Under the pieces are notes generated by a model. It did no database searches, was not told where the DNA came from, and saw only the letters and a program-made list of their open reading frames with translations. A program made the position numbers and the translations under genes. Positions 58,110 through 64,000 of a stretch of 64,000 bases of DNA are shown one piece after another. The stretch comes from Candidatus Kutchimonas denitrificans (GTDB lineage Bacteria > Gemmatimonadota > Gemmatimonadetes > Palauibacterales > KS3-K002): positions 1-64,000 of the forward strand of contig JAACAK010000036.1 of assembly GCA_011774835.1 (NCBI GenBank), in the 5' to 3' direction. Numbering within the stretch: the first letter of the stretch is position 1; each line of letters starts with the position of its first letter.

Positions 58110-58932
58110 CGGCGCGGACCGGCTGGAGCTCCGGCACGCGGTCGAAAGACACTACGATTCGCTGGCGTTTCTCTACCGGCTCTTTTGGGGCGAGCACGTC
58201 CACCACGGGCTGTGGCCAGTGCGTGGCGGCTCGCCCAAGGACGCTCAGGTTCGCCTGGTATCGCATCTGGCCCAGCGCGCCGGGATCGCCGGCGGCGAGC
58301 GCGTGCTCGACGTTGGTTGCGGCTACGGTGCGGCCGCGCGCTGGCTCGCTGCCAACCACGAATGCTGTGTCATCGGCATCACGATCAGCCGGGCTCAGGC
58401 CCGGCAGGCGCGGCGGCGCAATCGCCGCGATGGTCGAGATGACGCGGTAGCGATCATTCGCGGCGACGCCGCCGCGCTCCCCGTCTGCGAGCGCCGCTTC
58501 GATATCGTCTGGGTGATCGAGTGCCTCGAGCATCTGGCGGAAAAGGGGGAATTCATCCGGCGGGCCACCCGGACCCTGGTCCCCGGTGGCCGGCTGGCCC
58601 TCTGCAGCTGGCAAGACGGCGGCCGCGGCGACGGGCTGGTCGAGGCGGTCTGCGACGCGTTCCTCTGTCCTTCGCTGGCGACGGCGGCGGAATACCGCGC
58701 CTGGTGCGAGACGGCGGGTCTCGAGATCCGCTGTCAGGAAGACCTTACGGCCAGGGTGCTGGATACCTGGAAGGTTCTGGTGCGTCGCGTCAGCCGGCCG
58801 TGGGCGCGGCCGCTGCGCTGGCTGGTGGGGCACGACGTCCGCCGTTTCGTCGACGGTTTTCCGATCATCGCCCGGGCCTACGAGACCGGGGCGATGACCT
58901 ATGGTCTGCTGGTCGCTCGACAGCCGGCGTGA
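58102..58932 (+). CDS. SAM-dependent methyltransferase, tocopherol/sterol-methyltransferase-like
   Basis: A 276-residue class I methyltransferase. HYDSLAFLYRLFWGEHVHHGLWP at the N-terminus is the hallmark of the gamma-tocopherol/sterol/small-molecule methyltransferase branch. SAM-binding motif I is VLDVGCGYGAAARWLA, then GDAAALPVCERRFDIVWVIECLEHL and LVPGGRLALCSW. No ATG, GTG or better start is available; TTG 58102 overlaps the Crp/Fnr stop codon, so the two are coupled. The substrate is unknown. Confidence 0.85.
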   Translation: MSSGADRLELRHAVERHYDSLAFLYRLFWGEHVHHGLWPVRGGSPKDAQVRLVSHLAQRAGIAGGERVLDVGCGYGAAARWLAANHECCVIGITISRAQARQARRRNRRDGRDDAVAIIRGDAAALPVCERRFDIVWVIECLEHLAEKGEFIRRATRTLVPGGRLALCSWQDGGRGDGLVEAVCDAFLCPSLATAAEYRAWCETAGLEIRCQEDLTARVLDTWKVLVRRVSRPWARPLRWLVGHDVRRFVDGFPIIARAYETGAMTYGLLVARQPA

Positions 58933-58978
58933 ACTCGGGATCTCCGAGCGCACCCCTCTTCATGAGCAACACCCTCGT

Positions 58979-59407
58979 TCACGGCAAGCCGCGAACCCGC
59001 CCCTGATAAACCACCCGGCCACCGGGGCCTTCCCGTAGCTCGAAGCTCGTGGTGATGCCGTCGTACTCTATGTGGCCCCGGTACCTGGGCCCGCAGCGTA
59101 CCCGCAGGTTCAGGACGACGGGCCGCTTGTCGAACCGCTTCATATAGTAGTTGCGAAGCCGCAGCATCCCCAACAACCCGACGGCCCGACACTCGGCTTC
59201 GCTGGAAACTTCGACCAGATAATCCAACTCGCCGCTCGGGCCGCCCATACTGGTACCCAGCGATGGCCAGCTGAAGCGCGCCGTATCCACGGCGGCCAAG
59301 TCGTCTTGTGTAACATCGAAAGGAAGCTGGGCCCGCGCCGCGGCCGGTTCGAAAAGCAGGATGGGTGCGATCAGCGCGAGGGCTTTGAGCCGAAGTCGTC
59401 CGTTCAC
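58979..59407 (-). CDS. Secreted protein of unknown function
   Basis: A 142-residue exported protein. The GTG at 59407, with GAGGATCAG before it, gives a proper signal peptide ending PAAARAQ. The track's 16 codons upstream do not. The mature part has two cysteines (ECRAVGLL and VRCGPRYRG) and beta-strands (VVLNLRVRCGP, GHIEYDGITTSFEL). I recognise no family. It converges with the methyltransferase gene. Confidence 0.68.
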   Translation of the reverse strand: MNGRLRLKALALIAPILLFEPAAARAQLPFDVTQDDLAAVDTARFSWPSLGTSMGGPSGELDYLVEVSSEAECRAVGLLGMLRLRNYYMKRFDKRPVVLNLRVRCGPRYRGHIEYDGITTSFELREGPGGRVVYQGRVRGLP

Positions 59408-59532
59408 CTGATCCTCACTCTGCCGGTGGGGGGTCCAAGTGCCGGAACCTAGCACGATCGGGGGAGCGATGGCAGGGGGCGGGTGGGGGCCGGTGGGGCG
59501 GGGGTTTCTGGGGCGGATCGACCGTGCGGTCT

Positions 59533-59766
59533 TCAGCCGTCGCCGTTTCCGTGTCCTTTGATCTCGGCGATCACATCCTCCAGCAGCTTCCCAGCCCGCG
59601 AAATGCTCTCGCCGTTCAGTTTTCCACTGCGCACGAACGCGGCATCGGCGGCTGCCGCATTCAGGTTTCGATATGCCTCCAGCGTTCGGCGTGCCAGCTC
59701 GCGCAGCCGCTGCCCTTCCTGTCTCATGCGGTTCTTCTGCACCTCGTGCTCCTTCTCGTTAAGCAT
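59533..59766 (-). CDS. Small coiled-coil protein overlapping the pseudo-receiver gene
   Basis: A 77-residue protein with a long charged helix (EKEHEVQKNRMRQEGQRLRELARRTLEAYRNLNAAAADAAF) and a second one (SISRAGKLLEDVIAEIKGHG). Its ATG lies within the last 8 bases of the gene at 59759, so it is translationally coupled to it. No membrane segment or signal peptide is seen and no family is recognised. It could be an accessory partner of the regulatory protein. Confidence 0.65.
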   Translation of the reverse strand: MLNEKEHEVQKNRMRQEGQRLRELARRTLEAYRNLNAAAADAAFVRSGKLNGESISRAGKLLEDVIAEIKGHGNGDG

Positions 59767-60724
59767 CTACACCCCACGCCGCGGCGACCTGCGCCGTTCC
59801 CGCAGCCCGGGCCTGATTGAGAGCACGGCTGGCCGCGGCGAGCAGCAGTTCGGGACAGGCCTGGACCTGGCCGTTGCGGCCCTCGATGCCCGCAACGCCC
59901 GCACTGAACGTCACCGGCGAGCTCCCCTCCAGGTGCTTCGATAGGCCCAGCGCGGTGAATCGTTCGGCGAATCGCACGGCGCCGCGTGGAGGTGTGTGCG
60001 GCGCGAGCACCATGAACTTCAGCGGTTCCAGATGGCCGACGATGTCGGAGTTACGTGTCGAGTGATGCAGTGCGAGCGAGAACTTGCGGCCCGCATCCAG
60101 CATGATCGCCGCGTCGTCGTCGCTGCCGTTCAGCGACTGGTCGGACGCGAACAGCACGCAGGAGAGCGGGTCGTTCATGCGTTGGGCCAGCGCCGCCAGC
60201 TCCCGCAGTCGCCGCTTCATCCCCAGCGACGTGTAATGGCCGGTCTCCACATCCACCAGCAAACCCGATTGCAGCCCATCGACATCCCGCTTGAGCCAGA
60301 CCCATGTGCCCAGCTTGGCCACCAGCTCACCCGAGTCGATCGGGAACTCGAACAGGTCCCAGAAGCCGTCCTCGTACGCCGCCAGACGAGATTCGTAAGA
60401 CATGGTCGAGTCGCAGACGCCGATCACCGGCATCGCCGCGCGGCGCTGCAACGCCCGGAGCTCACGGCTGACATCGAGCCGCGCCGACACCGGTATGCGC
60501 AGATCGTACAACACCGCGTCAACGCGACGGTCCGACAGAAACCCGGAGAGCGACGTCGGCCGCGGCCGCGCGCTCAGACGATAGCGGTCGCCTCGAAGCA
60601 GCGCATCCAGAGAGCTGATCAAGGACTCGTCCGTCGAGAACAGCGTGACGGCCGCGGGAACGCGCGGCGATGGCGAGCCTGCGGCATCGAGCGGCTGTCG
60701 ACCCTGAACGCTTCCCATGACCAT
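59759..60724 (-). CDS. Pseudo-receiver plus degenerate GGDEF-fold protein
   Basis: A 321-residue protein. Residues about 25-145 look like a receiver domain (VTLFSTDESLISSLDALLRG, VDAVLYDLRIPVSARLDV, PVIGVCDSTMSYESRLAAYEDGFWDLFEFPID), but the acidic cluster is altered. Residues about 165-320 have the GGDEF fold outline (VDVETGHYTSLGMKRRLRELAALAQR), with the GGDEF motif replaced by HLEPLKF, so no cyclase activity is expected. The start is ATG 60724 after GGGAG; the track's 58 extra codons are leader. It may be a sensor or scaffold. Confidence 0.7.
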   Translation of the reverse strand: MVMGSVQGRQPLDAAGSPSPRVPAAVTLFSTDESLISSLDALLRGDRYRLSARPRPTSLSGFLSDRRVDAVLYDLRIPVSARLDVSRELRALQRRAAMPVIGVCDSTMSYESRLAAYEDGFWDLFEFPIDSGELVAKLGTWVWLKRDVDGLQSGLLVDVETGHYTSLGMKRRLRELAALAQRMNDPLSCVLFASDQSLNGSDDDAAIMLDAGRKFSLALHHSTRNSDIVGHLEPLKFMVLAPHTPPRGAVRFAERFTALGLSKHLEGSSPVTFSAGVAGIEGRNGQVQACPELLLAAASRALNQARAAGTAQVAAAWGVDA

Positions 60725-60928
60725 CGTTCGTCTCCCTGAGGCAGCGGGATGAGGACCGATGGGTCGGGCTGCAAGAGGTGAGCCCGGCGACCGGCCCGTC
60801 GAGCCGGCCCCGTAAGTAGCCTCTGTTCGGAGGCTTAGATGAGAGGCGGAGAGGCACGCCCTCGTCGACGGCCGGCAATTCCTGCCGTCGCGATGCAAAG
60901 ATTTCTCTTTCTGAAAGAAGCTATGGGC
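60725..60928 (-). promoter_or_regulatory. Hairpin-rich leader of the pseudo-receiver gene
   Basis: The 204 bases contain three hairpins: CGACGGC...GCCGTCG (60866-60890), AGCCTC-TGTTCG-GAGGCT (60818-60835) and CCGGC...GCCGG (about 60791-60807). A further near-palindrome, TCTTTC-T-GAAAGA, lies near 60905. No known riboswitch consensus (including c-di-GMP) is matched. It may include the terminator of the 60929 gene. Confidence 0.4.
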
Positions 60929-61204
60929 TCAACCGGCCTGTCCCCTGGCCTGGTCGAAGATCGGTCGCAACGCTGCTTGCCAGCGACCCGCCAGCTCCTC
61001 GTCATCCGGGTCGTCCAGGTAAGCGTCCACCAGGTCCACGTCGAGCTCTGCGTGGGTGAACGGGTGCGAATGGACTCGCAGCTTCCAGCTCTCCCCCGGT
61101 TCGGCGTCCGCGGCGGGCGCCCGCGGCGTGACGTTCCAGTAGCCGCCCCAGCCGCGGAAGGTGTCCATCACGGCGTCGCGCACCTTCTTGCTCCGATCAT
61201 CCAT
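60929..61204 (-). CDS. Small hypothetical protein at the end of the ApbE/FMN operon
   Basis: A 91-residue acidic protein starting at ATG 61204, with AGAGG seven bases before it. Sequence features are DDRSKKVRDAVMDTFRGWGGYWNVTPRAP, VHSHPFTHAELDVDLVDAYLDD and a closing helix (AGRWQAALRPIFDQARG). No family is recognised. It is 12 bases after the membrane-protein gene and probably co-transcribed with it. Confidence 0.62.
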   Translation of the reverse strand: MDDRSKKVRDAVMDTFRGWGGYWNVTPRAPAADAEPGESWKLRVHSHPFTHAELDVDLVDAYLDDPDDEELAGRWQAALRPIFDQARGQAG

Positions 61205-61216
61205 CCGCAAACCTCT

Positions 61217-61750
61217 TCATCGTTTGCCGGCCATGATCTCGGCACCCGAGTCCGCATCGACTCCGTCGCCTGGTTCGCTCGCTCCCCAGCGCACGCCGAT
61301 GCGGCTTCGCCGCTCGAGACCGTTCCGCGCTGCACGCTCCCGCATCGCCAACTGGTGGGCCGCCAGCCCCAGAAGGAAGAGCCCGCTGGTCACGATGTGT
61401 AGCACGGCCACGAATCGGAGCCACCCCGGAGCGGTGACGACCTGGATCAGATAACCGCTCGCTACCATCGGAATGCTCACCAGAGCGGTGACGATTCCAC
61501 TGCGGCGCCCGCGTGGCAAGCCCTCCCGGTAGTGCGCCCAGATGTGTCGAAACGTGATCATGCCCAGAGCGAAGATCAGCGCCGGCGCCGCCAGGATATG
61601 GGCCTTGAGGAACAGCGGCTGAAGCGGGTGGTTCACCACCGACCAGGGGTCGTCGGAAGTCAGCAGGTACTTCGTCCAGAGCAACCCGATTCCGGTGAGC
61701 CCCGTCAGGAAGGCCGTGCCGAAAACCGCCCACTTCTCGAATCGGCTCAT
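61217..61750 (-). CDS. Four-helix membrane protein with candidate heme histidines
   Basis: A 177-residue protein with four membrane segments (AVFGTAFLTGLTGIGLLW; AHILAAPALIFALGMITFRHI; IVTALVSIPMVASGYLIQVV; FVAVLHIVTSGLFLLGLAAHQLA). Histidines H41, H51, H69, H118 and H132 lie at helix edges, the pattern of b-type cytochrome membrane proteins such as DUF4405 members. Heme binding is inferred. Its ATG overlaps the FMN-protein stop codon (ATGA), making electron transfer to that protein plausible. Confidence 0.7.
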   Translation of the reverse strand: MSRFEKWAVFGTAFLTGLTGIGLLWTKYLLTSDDPWSVVNHPLQPLFLKAHILAAPALIFALGMITFRHIWAHYREGLPRGRRSGIVTALVSIPMVASGYLIQVVTAPGWLRFVAVLHIVTSGLFLLGLAAHQLAMRERAARNGLERRSRIGVRWGASEPGDGVDADSGAEIMAGKR

Positions 61751-62349
61751 CGCCCCTCCCGCTCCAACCGTATCTCCTGCCCTTCCGGACCGGCGGCGTC
61801 GAGGGGATCGATCACCTGGTGAAGGGCGAGGACGCGACGCGACGCGCCGGTGATCGCCCTCGAGGTCAGTGTGGCCCCCGTCATGTTCACGATCGATCCC
61901 TTCACCGAAAGCTCATCGCTCAGCCGACGGCCCACGATCTGCTGTAGCCAGCTCGTGGGTACGAGGTACTCGGGCGGCTCCTTGAAGGCGAGGATCTCGA
62001 TCCGCTCGATGCGCGCCTCGGGAGTCACGACGATCATCAGCACTTCGGGAAGGGTGCGAACCCGGTGGGCATCGAAGTAGGCCACACCCAGCGGCCGCCC
62101 CTCGAGCGTTCCCACGTAGTACGTTACCACGCGGCCTTCGATCTGCACTTCCTCACCCGCGAGCTCCCGGGCGCGTCCCAGGTCGGCGTCGCTGAGAAAC
62201 GCCGTCCGCCGCTCGATCTCCGCCGGCTCCGGGAAGGCGACGCGTAGCGCGTCCTCCTGTGTGAGATGCACCTGCGCCTCCGCCGACCCGGCGCACGCCA
62301 CGACGAGGGCTGAGAGAACGACGGACCTGCCGAAATCCGGACCCGTCAT
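61747..62349 (-). CDS. Exported FMN-binding domain protein (covalent flavin)
   Basis: A 200-residue exported protein with signal peptide (cleavage AEA-Q26). The C-terminal FMN-binding domain carries the ApbE flavinylation motif in VNMTGATLTSRAIT, where FMN is attached to the Thr. RGRRLSDELSV-like residues precede it (QQIVGRRLSDELSVKGSIV). The ApbE flavin transferase is encoded in the same operon, which supports covalent flavinylation. It would serve as a periplasmic electron carrier. Confidence 0.85.
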   Translation of the reverse strand: MTGPDFGRSVVLSALVVACAGSAEAQVHLTQEDALRVAFPEPAEIERRTAFLSDADLGRARELAGEEVQIEGRVVTYYVGTLEGRPLGVAYFDAHRVRTLPEVLMIVVTPEARIERIEILAFKEPPEYLVPTSWLQQIVGRRLSDELSVKGSIVNMTGATLTSRAITGASRRVLALHQVIDPLDAAGPEGQEIRLEREGR

Positions 62350-62350
62350 C

Positions 62351-63718
62351 TCAGAACATGTAGCCCAGGTTCACGTTGAACTGGTCCACCCCGGTATCCG
62401 CCTCGTTCTTCCTGATCTGGTAATCCGCCTTCACGACGATGTTCGGGATCGGGAACCAGGCGGCCCCCAGCGTGACGATCTGCTGGTCGTTGGCGGGGTT
62501 CGCGGAAAAGCCCGTCGGGACCCGGTCCTGCGTGTTCACCTGCTCGTAGCGTACGTAAGGCAACAGCCGCTGCCCCGTGCGCACGCTGCGCAGTAGGTCG
62601 TAACCACCCTCCAGATACCAGCCGATCAGCCGCTCGCCCACCGACGCGTTGCCGGTAAAGCCCTGCGCCTGGTTGATCTCCTCCACGTCGCTCACATCGG
62701 CCAGCGCCGCCAGCCCCCGCAGCCAGATCCCCCGGGCCCGGTACTGGGCGTGGCCTTCCCAGATGACCGTACGGGCATCGATGGTCGAACCGTCAATGGG
62801 AGACACCGCGCCCTGGCCCGAATTGCCCAGGTACACCGAGCTGCCGACCAGCAGCCCGAGGATACCCTCGAAGTCGACCCGGGCGACGGCGGCGAAATCC
62901 TCGGCCAGGGCCTTCGACCCCTTCTGCCGACCGCCCCGGAGCCCGGCCGCGCTGAAACCCGTGGCGTCCAGGCCATTCACCAGGTAGGCCCGATAGGAGA
63001 AGCCCTCCGCGCCACCAAAGAGCCCGACGCCGTTCTCGCGCCACGTGCTCGGTATGATGGCCCGTTCGGTCAGGGGCCGCTCGCTCCCCAGAAAGATCGG
63101 TGGCTCGTGGAGCTCGTTGAGCAGGCCCATCGGCACCAGCAGCAGACCGGCGCGGGCGCCCAGCGGCTCCGAGAACAGCCAGTCGATGTAGGCGAACTCC
63201 ACCGACACCGAACCATCTCCGCCGGTCGAGGCGTGCTCGAGCTCGATCTCCGAGTTGAACAGGAAGTCGCCGCCGAACTTGTACCCCACGTAGAACACGG
63301 CTCGCAGCGCGTCGAGCTGGTCCGTCGCCCCCGACGTCGAACCGTCTTCCCGCTCGGAAGCGAAGTTCTCGTACAGCAGCTCGCCGTAGCCGCCGATCGA
63401 CACGCCCTGGCCCGCCCGGTACACCCTGGATGCGGCGGGCCCGAGGCCGTAGAGGCCGCTGTCGGCCGGGACCACGACCTCCTGTCCCAGCTTGAGCTCC
63501 TCGATCTCGCGGGTGATCGCCTCGATCTGCATACGCAGCCGCGCGATCGCCGCGCTATCCTGCCCCTCCAGCTGTTGTCTGATCAGCTCGACCTGCCGCT
63601 CCAGCTCCCTCAGCCGCTCTTCCATATCCCGTTCCTGCGCCACCGCAGCCGTCGCCGTCAGCAGCACCGCCAGCAGCAGCGATGGCAGCGCCCTGCCGCA
63701 GATCCCGAACCTGTTCAC
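62351..63718 (-). CDS. Outer-membrane porin with N-terminal coiled coil
   Basis: A 455-residue exported protein (signal peptide ending AVAQ). A coiled coil (ERLRELERQVELIRQQLEG, MQIEAITREIEELKLGQ) precedes a beta-barrel of porin type with alternating strands (GVSIGGYGELLYENF, AVFYVGYKFGGDFLFNSEIELEH, AYIDWLFSEPLGARAGLLLVPMG, IVVKADYQIRKNE) and a terminal NLGYMF with the OMP-closing Phe. It starts with GTG overlapping the apbE stop codon (GTGA). A channel role beside a flavoprotein is unusual. Confidence 0.85.
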   Translation of the reverse strand: MNRFGICGRALPSLLLAVLLTATAAVAQERDMEERLRELERQVELIRQQLEGQDSAAIARLRMQIEAITREIEELKLGQEVVVPADSGLYGLGPAASRVYRAGQGVSIGGYGELLYENFASEREDGSTSGATDQLDALRAVFYVGYKFGGDFLFNSEIELEHASTGGDGSVSVEFAYIDWLFSEPLGARAGLLLVPMGLLNELHEPPIFLGSERPLTERAIIPSTWRENGVGLFGGAEGFSYRAYLVNGLDATGFSAAGLRGGRQKGSKALAEDFAAVARVDFEGILGLLVGSSVYLGNSGQGAVSPIDGSTIDARTVIWEGHAQYRARGIWLRGLAALADVSDVEEINQAQGFTGNASVGERLIGWYLEGGYDLLRSVRTGQRLLPYVRYEQVNTQDRVPTGFSANPANDQQIVTLGAAWFPIPNIVVKADYQIRKNEADTGVDQFNVNLGYMF

Positions 63719-64000
63719 CCTCTATCCTCGTTTCCGTTTAACAGCCATCGTTCCATGGCCGGGTTCCAGCGCGCCGTCAGTCGCCCGTCCAACTCGTGCA
63801 ACACCAGCACGCCGATTTCATCCAGCGATTCGGCCCACCGCAGTCCCGCCTCGGGCCCCAGGACGAAGACCGCCGTGGAGACCAGATCCGCGACCATCGG
63901 GTCGGCGGCGACGACCGTCGCGCTCCCCCAGGCGGGGACCGGCCGCCCGCTCCGCGGATCGAGGATGTGACCGAAACGCTGGCCATCCACTTCGACGAAC
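63715..64000 (-). CDS. apbE: FAD:protein FMN transferase, C-terminal part
   Basis: Only the last 94 residues lie in the window; the gene runs off the right edge. They match the C-terminus of ApbE, which attaches FMN covalently to exported proteins: RFGHILDPRSGRPVPAWGSATVVAADPMVADLVSTAVFVLG has the substrate- and metal-binding region and the conserved ADxxST pattern. The natural target is the FMN-binding protein two genes downstream. Confidence 0.9.
   Translation of the reverse strand, partial: FVEVDGQRFGHILDPRSGRPVPAWGSATVVAADPMVADLVSTAVFVLGPEAGLRWAESLDEIGVLVLHELDGRLTARWNPAMERWLLNGNEDRG

Noticed and set aside
60725-60928. c-di-GMP (GEMM) riboswitch
   Set aside because: AAGCCTCCG near the middle recalls part of the consensus, but the remaining conserved positions and the second stem are missing.

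Overview
This is a GC-rich, densely coded bacterial chromosome segment with about 60 supported protein genes. I see no rRNA, tRNA, CRISPR array, transposase, integrase or phage gene. The gene mix suggests a free-living aerobic heterotroph of the Gemmatimonadota (or a close Acidobacteriota-like lineage): an ADOP-type duplicated permease, many secreted or cytosolic metallopeptidases, a class II ribonucleotide reductase, a cyclic-2,3-diphosphoglycerate-synthetase-like protein beside an archaeal-type phosphoglycerate mutase, and Gram-negative features (TrxB, CcdA, porin, outer-membrane barrels). The phylum is an inference from gene content, not from a marker gene.

Layout. 63-6026 (minus): M20 peptidase, ApgM, HAD hydrolase, cPGS-like P-loop protein and M19 dipeptidase. 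6250-8131 (minus): MOSC protein and an ECF sigma/anti-sigma pair. 8415-11385 (minus): nrdJ as a self-contained unit with a consensus promoter, two NrdR boxes, a long leader and an intrinsic terminator. 11481-11987: gamma carbonic anhydrase. 12282-23079 (minus): a tightly overlapping peptidoglycan-recycling operon, murQ (fused to a DinB-like domain), anmK, nagZ, sodium:solute symporter, lipoprotein amidase, and a secreted HExxH/beta-propeller/beta-barrel protein. 23252-30332 (plus): M20D amidohydrolase, nth, ggt, ABC exporter, a miniature FloA-like protein, an SRPBCC protein and a small membrane protein. 30360-34981 (minus): a hybrid histidine kinase and its sigma54-type regulator. 35119-41865 (minus): small membrane protein, ADOP permease, CcdA, agmatinase with pyruvoyl arginine decarboxylase (arginine to putrescine), Fur-family regulator and a hypothetical protein. 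42045-49974 (minus): NrnA-like DHH protein, AGCS symporter, a five-gene set (MBL hydrolase, tiny zinc-ribbon protein, DHH protein, CoaE, PHP), ErpA and TrxB. 50021-60724: PHP phosphatase, DtxR-family regulator, M42 and amidohydrolase enzymes, a lone E1-alpha subunit, a second sigma/anti-sigma pair, a Crp/Fnr regulator with a methyltransferase, and a pseudo-receiver/degenerate-GGDEF protein. 60929-64000 (minus): ApbE, porin, covalent-FMN protein, His-rich membrane protein and a small protein, which look like an extracytoplasmic electron-transfer locus.

The most unusual recurring structure is a set of 70-290 bp intergenic imperfect palindromes built from short degenerate words. Most of them start right after a stop codon of a minus-strand gene. 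Two copies about 4 kb apart, in opposite orientation, also share their non-palindromic loop, so they are a defined dispersed element and not just low-complexity sequence. Two genes also appear to start at CTG behind good Shine-Dalgarno sequences, and one 55-residue zinc-ribbon gene is missing from the ORF track.
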